IMG/VR virus record: IMGVR_UViG_3300010392_000532 | Span: 1 to 20,563 of that record | DNA length: 20,563 bases | Origin: a virus | Direction: 5' to 3' (one strand) | Part shown: positions 1-7,238 of the stretch, in pieces | How the letters are laid out: every line of letters begins with the position of its first letter | How positions within the stretch are numbered: position 1 is the first letter of the stretch | Position numbers and translations under genes: made by a program | Notes under the pieces: model-generated | The model's input: only the letters and a program-made list of their open reading frames with translations | What the model was told of the DNA's origin: nothing | Databases searched by the model: none

Positions 1-348
1 CTGTTCTGCTACAGAACCATCTATATATTTAAATAAAAACAATAAATGTTTTCTCATATACCCTTCTATTTCATACTCTTGAAATAAAAATGGCATTAAA
101 GAAAAGTCTTTTCCTAAGTAGGTTGCAGTCATTCCTTCCCACCGATCTGGTAAGAATCCATATAAATCAAAAGCTAACTGCGAACTTTCTCTAAGATCAT
201 AAAGAGAGACAGGTATCATATCTGGATCAGGTTCATTATTTAAAACCCTACACATCTCCAAATATGTGTTTATGTCGACTCCTGACTCACTGTCTTCAAT
301 GTAACGTTTGATGGCTTGGAGCTCTTCTTCGAGTCCCTCTTCGTAAAC
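1..348 (-). CDS. Tail assembly chaperone, -1 frameshift extension (partial)
   Basis: In the -1 frame, reading leftward from the slippery site, 116 codons stay open without a stop down to base 1. The translation begins VYEEGLEEELQAIKRYIED and continues with protein-like sequence including a PDRWEGM segment and a YMRKHLLFLFKYI stretch. No start codon with a ribosome site is needed, because slippage at GGGAAAG would join residue K133 of the short product to this segment, giving a GT-type fusion of at least 249 residues. In lambda the longer product is made at a few percent and recruits tail tube subunits to the tape measure. The 3' end, and presumably the tape measure gene, lie beyond the left edge. 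Confidence 0.85.
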
Positions 349-746
349 TTTCCCAAGTCCGAAATCTGCTCTGAAACCCAATTATCAAAGATTGTTGAAC
401 TTTTCATCAGTGTAATAGCATTAGACTCTGAATATTCCATCTCATCATTGAGATCAATACCCTTCGAGTCCCATACCATGAATTCGTCTAGATATTTAAA
501 CTTAAATCCTTCCCAACCTTTTACAATTGAACTAACATACGTAGTTAGGAATAAGTCATCATCTAATTGTTCCACCTGCGAACGTGTCTTAGGGTCGATT
601 CTAACTCGCGTACACTTCTCAACAACTTTCTGAAGCTGTTCTTTAGAAAGGAACGCTAGATCGAATTCTAATCCTTTACACCCTGGAAATGGAAATGTTA
701 CCGTCTTTTCCGGTAGTAATAGATCTTCTAAATTTTTTGTAGCCAT
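270..746 (-). CDS. Tail assembly chaperone, short (zero-frame) product
   Basis: This 158-residue protein lies directly after the tail tube genes, where long-tailed phages encode the gpG-type chaperone that coats the tape measure protein during tail assembly. The start has a good AGGAGA ribosome site 5 nt upstream, within the 12-nt gap after the second tail tube gene. The body is mixed alpha/beta and acidic; the last 25 residues are basic and Ser/Thr-rich, as expected when a short form ends soon after a frameshift site. The lambda-type slippery heptamer GGGAAAG lies at codons 131-133 (348-354), and the -1 frame stays open to the window edge. The family assignment rests on gene order plus the frameshift signal, because chaperones diverge too fast to be recognised by sequence. 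Confidence 0.85.
   Translation of the reverse strand: MATKNLEDLLLPEKTVTFPFPGCKGLEFDLAFLSKEQLQKVVEKCTRVRIDPKTRSQVEQLDDDLFLTTYVSSIVKGWEGFKFKYLDEFMVWDSKGIDLNDEMEYSESNAITLMKSSTIFDNWVSEQISDLGKFTKRDSKKSSKPSNVTLKTVSQEST
348..354 (-). promoter_or_regulatory. Programmed -1 ribosomal frameshift slippery site GGGAAAG
   Basis: On the minus strand the zero-frame codons read TTG GGA AAG, so the heptamer is G GGA AAG, which fits X XXY YYZ and is identical to the lambda G-GT site as I know it. After slippage the reading is GGG AAA GTT. The zero frame continues to its own stop about 75 nt further on, and the -1 frame stays open for the rest of the window. Confidence 0.9.
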
Positions 747-758
747 AGTAATCTCCTG

Positions 759-1820
759 TTAGTTTTGTTCATAGCTAATTTTAACTTCCTCTCCTGATAT
801 TTCTGCAGCTGTGAAAGGAATTGATAGCTGCGGTAATTGGTCACTAGTTGCAATAGTTCCTACTTCTATTATACTTCGTGGGATATCTATTATAAATCGT
901 GGATTATTTACTCCAGTTCCTGTTTTTGGTGGTCCTTGAATATCTATATTAATTGATTGATGAGTGGTACCTGCTGATAATATTGTATTCCAATATGATG
1001 ATCCATCTGCCCCGCCTGTTAAATAATATTTTAAAAATCCTGTTATATCTCTTGATCCTGTATAATGAGTATTTGGTGTATCATATTCATTTAATTCTTT
1101 CTTCATAATATATGTATTATTATTTCTAAATGTAATTGATCCAGCCGTAATACCAGTTAAACTTTCTCCAAATGAATAAGTACTTGGATTTTCATAATCC
1201 CATTTTAATGTAGTAACGGCATATTTATTAAACAAACATACTTGATTAAACACTTCTTCAAAAGTTGTTACACTAGATGGACCACTTCCTGTATACATTC
1301 CTAAAAATTTACATCTACCTCGCCATGTAACTGTAGTTATTTTATTAATATCAAAATTAATAGTAGCACTATCTATTACACAATTTTCTAATTCATGTCT
1401 TTTATATGGATCATCTTCATATTCTATAAATATATGTAATTCATTTAGTTGGGCTATATCCGAGTTACTACCAAAAGTATATGATAATTCGGTACCGTTT
1501 TGAACTCTACCATTAGTAGTTCCTGCTAGCCCCTGCCACAGATAATCCTGGGCACTCCATATACTCCCTGGATTAAAATAGCTTAAATGTGTAGTGAATT
1601 GGAAAGTACCGAATGACCAACTTTCCTTTGTAGGAGATAGGGATCTATCTTTATTAGGATCTAAATCTGATGTACTAGTAGGATATTTTATAAAAGTATC
1701 TGGTCGATTATAACTAAAGCCAGTTGTAAATATTTTTACAGTATTGCTAGAGTCCCATGGACCGGCCGGATCATTAGATACATATATATTTGCATCTCTT
1801 GTTTTAAAAAATAGTGACAT
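759..1820 (-). CDS. Second tail tube-like protein (paralog of the major tail protein)
   Basis: This 353-residue protein is a diverged paralog of the upstream 392-residue tail tube protein. Both open with a 'short N-terminus, then (N)(A/I)(K/N)(L/I)YVS' segment. They share a central aromatic block with W.FA/TFQF followed by W...LA, a matching 'DIEGIATITWSGFA' / 'DINKITTVTWRGRC' strand, and a '(H)xTG(P/S)R(S/D)I(S/T)G' motif in the last third. Codon use is more AT-rich than in the upstream copy. The start follows a purine-rich AAAGAG run. A 188-nt gap holding two hairpins separates it from the upstream gene, so it may be expressed at a lower level. It may form a minor tube ring, a distal tail part or an alternative tube subunit; the sequence does not decide. 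Confidence 0.75.
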   Translation of the reverse strand: MSLFFKTRDANIYVSNDPAGPWDSSNTVKIFTTGFSYNRPDTFIKYPTSTSDLDPNKDRSLSPTKESWSFGTFQFTTHLSYFNPGSIWSAQDYLWQGLAGTTNGRVQNGTELSYTFGSNSDIAQLNELHIFIEYEDDPYKRHELENCVIDSATINFDINKITTVTWRGRCKFLGMYTGSGPSSVTTFEEVFNQVCLFNKYAVTTLKWDYENPSTYSFGESLTGITAGSITFRNNNTYIMKKELNEYDTPNTHYTGSRDITGFLKYYLTGGADGSSYWNTILSAGTTHQSINIDIQGPPKTGTGVNNPRFIIDIPRSIIEVGTIATSDQLPQLSIPFTAAEISGEEVKISYEQN

Positions 1821-1843
1821 CTTTTTTTCTCTTTAGCAGTATA

Positions 1844-1870
1844 AGGGGGGTTGCATTGCACAACCCCCCT
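1844..1870 (-). terminator. Hairpin between the two tail tube genes (attenuator-like)
   Basis: Arms AGGGGGGTTG and CAACCCCCCT form a 10-bp stem around a 7-nt loop. On the minus strand the stem is followed by TTATACTG rather than a U-run, so it does not look like a full intrinsic terminator. It lies after the highly expressed tail tube gene and could reduce read-through into the paralog or protect the 3' end of the upstream mRNA. Confidence 0.5.
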
Positions 1871-1887
1871 ATATTATCTTTTAAGGG

Positions 1888-1917
1888 TTGTAAGACCCAA
1901 TAACGGATGTCTTACAA
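1888..1917 (-). other. Perfect 9-bp hairpin at the end of the tail tube extension
   Basis: Arms TTGTAAGAC and GTCTTACAA are perfect complements around a 12-nt loop. On the minus strand the first arm contains the last sense codon (TTG) and the TAA that would end the read-through form of the tail tube protein. It could be an mRNA 3'-end structure; a role in recoding is less likely because it lies almost 90 nt past the UGA. Confidence 0.5.
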
Positions 1918-2007
1918 TGCGGCTCTTGTAACCCTCACATCACCAGTTTTGGTAACTCGCCTGTCTCCATAGACAGTAACACGAGTAGATAGTAAGTACT
2001 GCCACTC
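1912..2007 (-). other. In-frame 31-codon extension after the tail tube UGA (possible read-through)
   Basis: After the UGA at 2008-2010 the same frame continues for 31 sense codons to a TAA at 1912-1914. The tail of this segment reads as an eight-residue beta-type repeat: RVTVYGDR, RVTKTGDV, RVTRAAL. No ATG or GTG start with a ribosome site opens this frame, so it can only be translated as a continuation of the tail tube protein. A 424-residue read-through product would carry a small C-terminal decoration on some tube subunits. Alternatives are a recent nonsense mutation or a sequencing error. Confidence 0.6.
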
Positions 2008-3186
2008 TCAACTTTCGTCAGGGAAGTACGTAACTACGATTTCATTGTCCGCATCAAGTGTGTACCCATTTGAATCATATGGTAGTGGGTTAAAACCAAT
2101 ATCGATTGTTACCACATCCTCAATATTAATTACAGGAATAACTAAGTGAGTATGAGCCATATTAACTTGAATAACCGGTACGTCTGAAGAACTACCACCG
2201 ATATACATATCTAGTAAGTAGTCTTGTGGATCTGCACTATTTGTAGCACTTGATAGCTCGGCCATAAGATCAGCAGTATCACCAGTACCTGTCTTAAGAT
2301 ACGCAGTAATATTACCACTAATTGATCGTGGACCTGTAATATGTCCACAAGGCTGATTAAGCTGTCCTAAGTTCTCTGGTGTTAAGTATGACACATTATT
2401 AGAAATTGTCATCGAACCACCAGTAATAGCAAGTTGTTGTACTGTGAAGAAGCTCGAATCTCCAGCACTTGTAGCAAGATTATCTGTAACCTCAAGTACT
2501 GTAAGCTTATTACGAATACAAGCATTAGCAGTTGGAGCACGAACATAGTCATTTACTCCAGTAGGTGGTGCATCAAGATCAGTACCCTGCCATCCCTGTA
2601 CAGCTGTAAGGTCACTTCCAGCAAGAGCAACAATAGAGTTAGCAAATCCTGACCAAGTAATTGTAGCAATTCCTTCAATATCAAAATCAAGTTCAGCTGT
2701 ATCTACGATTGTATCTGGTAAGTGATACCACGTATCATCACCTAATCTAAATACTAAAGAAAGTGATAAAAGTGTATTTGTATTAGAGTTAGCAAAGTCA
2801 ACAGACATACCAACTCCTGATGCACCACGTGTTGTAGCAAGACCATCATCATCGGTATCGATAGTATTACCAGTATTTTTGGCTGCTAAGGCTTCCCACA
2901 TAATACGTTCCACCGCATCAGCTTCGCCTACAGTACCTTCCCAACGAGGGCGCATATAGTTAGCAAAACTCCAATTTACAGGTTCTAACGCTGTATTGAA
3001 TACCTGTGTTCCACGAATAGGTGTTTGACCGGCTTCACTAACTTGAATTTCTTGAGTAGTTGTATCCTGAGTGAATGAGAATCCATCCAGAATAGGAATT
3101 TCCCAAGTATTTTCATCTGTCATCAGAGCAATTGTTTGCGCTGTTGACACGTATAGTTTCGCATTACGCGATAGACTAAATGCCAT
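2008..3186 (-). CDS. Major tail tube protein
   Basis: This 392-residue protein follows the tail terminator gene, as expected for the tube subunit of a long-tailed phage. A strong ribosome site (AAGGAGATAT) precedes the ATG, consistent with high expression. The sequence is rich in T, S, N, V and I with many predicted beta strands, in line with the beta-barrel tube fold. It contains SFANYMRPRW near residue 75, the strand GIATITWSGFA near residue 180 and HITGPRSISGNITAYL in the last third; these are shared with the paralog at 759-1820. The stop is UGA followed by an open, repetitive in-frame extension (1912-2007). Codon choice is more even than in neighbouring genes, as in the capsid gene, again suggesting high expression. 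Confidence 0.82.
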   Translation of the reverse strand: MAFSLSRNAKLYVSTAQTIALMTDENTWEIPILDGFSFTQDTTTQEIQVSEAGQTPIRGTQVFNTALEPVNWSFANYMRPRWEGTVGEADAVERIMWEALAAKNTGNTIDTDDDGLATTRGASGVGMSVDFANSNTNTLLSLSLVFRLGDDTWYHLPDTIVDTAELDFDIEGIATITWSGFANSIVALAGSDLTAVQGWQGTDLDAPPTGVNDYVRAPTANACIRNKLTVLEVTDNLATSAGDSSFFTVQQLAITGGSMTISNNVSYLTPENLGQLNQPCGHITGPRSISGNITAYLKTGTGDTADLMAELSSATNSADPQDYLLDMYIGGSSSDVPVIQVNMAHTHLVIPVINIEDVVTIDIGFNPLPYDSNGYTLDADNEIVVTYFPDES

Positions 3187-3205
3187 TTTCTATATCTCCT
3201 TAAAT

Positions 3206-3637
3206 TTAGGCAGTATATTGCACCTGTAGTGTCATTTCACCGACACCTATAGGTGCTAAAAGACCTTCGTCATCAGAAATAGATAGTATACGTATGTCTG
3301 TACATTCTGTATTACTATCTATTGTTAAAGTATTATTTGCGTCTAAAATATCTTCTATATCGCAAAATATATCTTCTAACAAACTTTTGGGATCTGTACC
3401 TTCTACATAAATTCTTATGTTTACAAGTAAGCGTCCCCATTTGAAGTCCGAAGGTAAATATTCTCTAGTTTCGAGACCTGGTGTCACCGAAACACTAGGA
3501 AAATCATTTACTTCGTCCCAGAAGATTAACTTCGGGACTGCGTTATTAAAAAGGTTAGTTCTATAATTACTAGATCCATCTATTTGGTTTAATAGCGCAA
3601 CTATTGCTTCTGTTATATCAGTTCTTTTTGTAGCCAT
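3206..3637 (-). CDS. Tail terminator protein
   Basis: This 143-residue protein lies just upstream of the tail tube gene, the usual place of the gpU-type tail terminator that caps the finished tube and joins it to the head. It opens with a helix (ITEAIVALLNQID), then PSVSVTPGLETREYLPSDFKWGRLLVNIRIYVEG, a helix (LLEDIFCDIEDILDANN), and ends with a strand GVGEMTLQVQYTA. This alpha-beta order and the closing 'E-x-x-L-x-V-x-Y' strand are typical of the terminator fold. The ribosome site is weak, and the gene starts 2 nt after the stop of the 521-residue gene, which suggests coupled translation. Confidence 0.7.
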   Translation of the reverse strand: MATKRTDITEAIVALLNQIDGSSNYRTNLFNNAVPKLIFWDEVNDFPSVSVTPGLETREYLPSDFKWGRLLVNIRIYVEGTDPKSLLEDIFCDIEDILDANNTLTIDSNTECTDIRILSISDDEGLLAPIGVGEMTLQVQYTA

Positions 3638-3639
3638 TA

Positions 3640-5205
3640 TTATACCAACCTAGAGTTGAGTCTGAATTCATGTCTTAACTCTTCTCTTAAAATCTGTCTT
3701 ATACTTTTATCTATAAGTTTCTTTGGATCTCTATATCCATTTTTCCATGGAGCTTTACCACCGTCATCTAAAAATATGTCATAAGGACGTCTCATATAGG
3801 TTATAGCAGTATCTAGTGCTCCTGTTCTAGTAGGCTTTAGCTCTTTTAGTTCTGCACTACGAGCAAAGCGACCAGTTCTATAATTTAATCTTCTAGCTTT
3901 TCCTTTGCCCATATTCTGTTGAATTTTATCATGTAATCGTTCATTAACGATTCTCATGATATTCTGTAAGTTAAGTCCACCGACTGCTTGTTCAGTAAAA
4001 GATGCAACATCTACTGGTAGCTGTTGTACCTTATTTACGTTAGTCTTTTTACCAGACTTATACTTACCTTGTGTTTTAGTTTTACCAGGCTTAACAGCAG
4101 CTGTAGACTTAGACTTTCTACGTTTTGTTTTACCGTGAGAACTTTCCCATAACTCTATGATTGACTTTTTAACATTGTCCATCACTGTAGGGCTGCTAAT
4201 TTGAAGAGTAGATAGTCTTGCATCTTTCGATTTCAAGAATTTAGTTATTTCTTCTTCTATAGCATCTACTAAGTCATCGGCGTGAGCATCTATAATATCT
4301 CTATATGTATGTAGAACTTCAGTAGCTTGCTGCCTAAGTATTTGTCCACCAGCTAAATTACGCTTCTTTAACTCTATAGTTACTTGCTGTTTTAAAAGTA
4401 TAGAATCAATTAAGCCAGATTTTAAATCTTGTTCAGCTGTAACAGATACTTTAACTGCCTTGCTTAAACTACTATTAACATCTTTTAATAGTTTGTTAAT
4501 AAAATTATCAGCAATATTAGGAGCAACATAAGCTAGAGTATTCTTTACTAAATTTATCTTTTCAGCTACTGGTAGTGGCTCCGGAATAGTCTTAGCAGTC
4601 TCTTGCTTTACAATTCCGTGAATAGGAATAGCTCCAGCTAGTTGAGTAACAGAACCTTGAATATGTCCTGCATCTACTTTTCCAATTAATCCAGACTGTT
4701 GTAGTCCTAATCCACTATAATCTAACGGGGCATTCTTCTTGGCAAGGCTCGGATCTTGCCATTGTAGCACAGTCTCTTGACCTAATAATAATTTAATAAA
4801 TGCTTGAGAAGATTGCCAACTAGTTTTAGCCCCTAAACTTCTGCCAGTAAATAATATTCGTAGAGTTCTCGCTTTAGTTGGTTCATCCTTCATATTTATG
4901 TAGGAAACACCAGGAGTAGTTCTAATCACATTATCCAGTTTGCGTAAGTTCTGATAAAGAAGTTTAATTTCAGATGGTGGCAGATTAGTACGCTCTTTAG
5001 TATTTATATCAATACCTAATAGTTGCGCTCTGCTTAAATCTAGGATCGTATTATCAAATACAAACTTAGATTTATCACGAATCTGACGAGTGATCTTCTT
5101 ATCTTTTTTACCAGTTAGAGCATCACGATTAGCTTTATTAATGGCGTCTCTTACAGCAGTACCTATGTTTTTAGTTACCCAATTACGATATGCTGATTGA
5201 CTCAT
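3640..5205 (-). CDS. Putative neck / head-tail joining protein (521 residues)
   Basis: This gene lies between the adaptor and tail terminator genes, where head-closure and neck proteins occur. The ATG overlaps the adaptor stop as TAATG. Residues 1-345 are mostly helical with many Lys, Asn and Leu and no motif I recognise. Residues of roughly 355-385 form a very basic low-complexity segment (KTKRRKSKSTAAVKPGKTK). The last 100 residues contain NYRTGRFARSAELKEL, then TYMRRPYDIFLDDGG, PW and DPKKLIDKSIRQIL, a pattern I associate with neck or minor structural proteins. The protein is much longer than a plain head-closure protein, so the C-terminus may be the neck domain and the N-terminal two thirds an added module. 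Confidence 0.55.
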   Translation of the reverse strand: MSQSAYRNWVTKNIGTAVRDAINKANRDALTGKKDKKITRQIRDKSKFVFDNTILDLSRAQLLGIDINTKERTNLPPSEIKLLYQNLRKLDNVIRTTPGVSYINMKDEPTKARTLRILFTGRSLGAKTSWQSSQAFIKLLLGQETVLQWQDPSLAKKNAPLDYSGLGLQQSGLIGKVDAGHIQGSVTQLAGAIPIHGIVKQETAKTIPEPLPVAEKINLVKNTLAYVAPNIADNFINKLLKDVNSSLSKAVKVSVTAEQDLKSGLIDSILLKQQVTIELKKRNLAGGQILRQQATEVLHTYRDIIDAHADDLVDAIEEEITKFLKSKDARLSTLQISSPTVMDNVKKSIIELWESSHGKTKRRKSKSTAAVKPGKTKTQGKYKSGKKTNVNKVQQLPVDVASFTEQAVGGLNLQNIMRIVNERLHDKIQQNMGKGKARRLNYRTGRFARSAELKELKPTRTGALDTAITYMRRPYDIFLDDGGKAPWKNGYRDPKKLIDKSIRQILREELRHEFRLNSRLV

Positions 5206-5798
5206 TAAAGTACTCTATATAAATCTAGAATTCGTCGAATATGTGGAGGTAAAGATATATCTGGGAATATATTTTCTACATTCGCGCCAGCTAGTGCTTT
5301 ACCGGGAATATACTCTTGCTTGTCGTAAAACTCAATAAGAGAAAAACAAGCAAGTTTTAAATCTTGTGGGATACTAGCAATATCTGCATATCCTGCTCTG
5401 TAATCTATTTGTAAACTCTTATAAGCAGTAGAGTATACACTAATAAACTGTAAAAGATCATTTTGGCTATGTACAATACCATCTAAATAATCTACTACGT
5501 ATCCCCTACCATCTGATGCATCTTCCGATAATTGTTCGGTAGTTAGACCAGCATCATCAGAAATGTAAACAGCATCAACGAAATTAACAGGGAACTGACT
5601 TAGTTGTACCTTGGTATTTTTTCCATCAAAATACTCGGTAATACCAGGACTCATATAATAGTCTAAAAATTTCCTATTACAGTAGTTTTCTACGAACTCG
5701 GAAACTATAGGTACTAAAGCCCCGTGCTGGGTATCCTTAGTATCACTACCAATATTGCGATAAGTCTTATATTCTGTTAAAGTTATTAGATCAGCCAT
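5205..5798 (-). CDS. Head-tail adaptor (gp6-like connector)
   Basis: This 197-residue protein directly follows the capsid gene. It starts MADLITLTEYKTYRNIG, continues with the helix LVPIVSEFVENYCNRKF and then ITEYFDGKNTKVQLSQFPV. This is the usual order in gp6/QLRG-type DNA-packaging adaptors: a helix with an N-Y-C-N-R-x-F motif, then a strand with G-x-G or D-G-K, then the 'L-x-x-F-P-V' strand. It ends with a helix pair and PPHIRRILDLYRVL. The family forms a ring under the portal that lengthens the DNA channel. The ribosome site is AAGGA 7-8 nt from the ATG. A GC-rich hairpin separates it from the capsid gene. Confidence 0.78.
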   Translation of the reverse strand: MADLITLTEYKTYRNIGSDTKDTQHGALVPIVSEFVENYCNRKFLDYYMSPGITEYFDGKNTKVQLSQFPVNFVDAVYISDDAGLTTEQLSEDASDGRGYVVDYLDGIVHSQNDLLQFISVYSTAYKSLQIDYRAGYADIASIPQDLKLACFSLIEFYDKQEYIPGKALAGANVENIFPDISLPPHIRRILDLYRVL

Positions 5799-5821
5799 TT
5801 ATGGTCCTTAATATAGGGAGG

Positions 5822-5840
5822 GAGGGCGCAGAGCGCCCTC
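5822..5840 (-). terminator. GC-rich hairpin after the capsid gene (attenuator-like)
   Basis: Arms GAGGGCGC and GCGCCCTC form an 8-bp stem with an AGA triloop in the 60-nt gap between capsid stop and adaptor start. There is no U-run on the minus strand. Like the hairpin after the tail tube gene, it follows one of the two most abundant virion proteins and may lower expression of downstream genes or stabilise the upstream message. Confidence 0.5.
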
Positions 5841-5858
5841 TCCCATATATATTATATA

Positions 5859-7238
5859 TTAGCTTGCGATTTCTAAGCTAATAACAGCCTCGTTAGCAAT
5901 AATTTCTTGGAAACCAAGACGTCTGCTGCTCACGATGATACGACGTTGATCTTCAATGTTAGTATCAGTCTCAGTCATTAGACCTCGAAGATTACCAACA
6001 ACAAAGTTGCTAGGACGTACAAGCGTAGCAATTGTTGTACCAACAGTATCAGCGTCAACATTAGTGTTGTCGAATGACTGTGAAACAACTACGCGAAGTC
6101 CAAATAAGCTACCAACCTCACCTGTTAGTAACGTAGCACGGTTGATACCGGCAACGTCAACAGTCTTGAAGTTATCAAACTTCATCATTGTGTAGTAAAG
6201 CTTGTGAGATACAAGCAGTACTAAAGTACTTGAATCAAGCCCGTAAATACCTAAATCACGACGTAAGTCAGCAAAGGTATTTTCAGTTAATTCTCCGTCC
6301 CAACCATTAGATCCGTTGGTAATTGTAAGCGCAGTTTGACCGCGTCCATCAAGACCAAGTAGTGGATCGTACGGTGTGCTAAGAATACCAGTACCACGAA
6401 GAATCGCAGTATCGGTAGAATTAGCCATACGACGAGCAATAGAAGCACGGATAATAGGAAGAATATTCACTAATGTGTCTTCCGTTTCCTCGTAACCCAC
6501 GTATTCCTTAGCGGCAATCTTGTAGGCTTCGATGCTTTGTTGCGTTAACTGGTGCTCTTCTGCAGTACCAGTAGAACTGTTATCAGTACTACGGAAAGCA
6601 CTGTCTGGAATCCACTCAGCCGTACCTGCAGCTGGGTTGATTGGGAAGTGAACAATTTTAGTATTCATTGGGAATGTAGTGAATAGAGGCTCAACTACAA
6701 GTTGTGGCTCCATTTCATTACGGACCTGAGTAGTATACTCTTCTTCCCACTCGGCATCAGCAGTTGATTCCCAGTGCTCCATTCCTGACTTCTCACGAAG
6801 GTCAGCAAAGAAGTCGGTACTATCAACCTTTGTGCCTTTAATTTTTGCTAAAAGAACGGCATTAGCTTTCTCTTCGCGAGAAATTTCAGCAGTACCAGTA
6901 CGCTTATCACTATAAGTCATTTTAGACTTATGCTCGCGAATTTCGTCAAGCTCTTCTTTCTTAGTATTAAGCTCGTCACGAAGTTCTTTAAGAAGTTCTG
7001 CGGTATCAGAATTTTCTTCGTCGAACTTAGCCTTAACGTCTTCTAAAAGACGTTCTGCGGCTGTAGTAGCTAAAGCTTCAATGCGATCATTCTCAGCCTT
7101 CTCTGCAGCTTCTGCGGCCTCTTTAGCGCGCGCTTCTGCTTCCAGTTCAGCTTTAATTTGATCTTTCATAGCTTTTAGATCAATACGTGTGTCGTCTTGA
7201 CCTTCTACGATAGGATTCCCATCCTTATCCTTTTTCAT
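5859..7238 (-). CDS. Nested scaffold-capsid product from an internal start
   Basis: Inside the protease-capsid frame, ATG at 7236-7238 (Met184) is preceded by GAGGAG at 7245-7250 with a 6-nt spacer, a better ribosome site than many gene starts in this window. Translation from it begins MKKDKDGNPIVEGQDD and gives a 459-residue protein containing only the coiled-coil scaffold and the capsid domain. This start falls just after the protease domain. It would allow many capsid subunits per protease, the same problem that lambda solves with the nested Nu3 scaffold inside gene C. The start is inferred from sequence only. Confidence 0.6.
   Translation of the reverse strand: MKKDKDGNPIVEGQDDTRIDLKAMKDQIKAELEAEARAKEAAEAAEKAENDRIEALATTAAERLLEDVKAKFDEENSDTAELLKELRDELNTKKEELDEIREHKSKMTYSDKRTGTAEISREEKANAVLLAKIKGTKVDSTDFFADLREKSGMEHWESTADAEWEEEYTTQVRNEMEPQLVVEPLFTTFPMNTKIVHFPINPAAGTAEWIPDSAFRSTDNSSTGTAEEHQLTQQSIEAYKIAAKEYVGYEETEDTLVNILPIIRASIARRMANSTDTAILRGTGILSTPYDPLLGLDGRGQTALTITNGSNGWDGELTENTFADLRRDLGIYGLDSSTLVLLVSHKLYYTMMKFDNFKTVDVAGINRATLLTGEVGSLFGLRVVVSQSFDNTNVDADTVGTTIATLVRPSNFVVGNLRGLMTETDTNIEDQRRIIVSSRRLGFQEIIANEAVISLEIAS

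Noticed and set aside
1844-1870. Full intrinsic terminator after the tail tube gene
   Set aside because: The stem is good but lacks a U-run on the minus strand; kept only as an attenuator-like hairpin.
5810-5858. Read-through of the capsid stop, as considered for the tail tube gene
   Set aside because: The frame after the capsid TAA gives about 16 residues without repeat or family character and runs through the GC hairpin.
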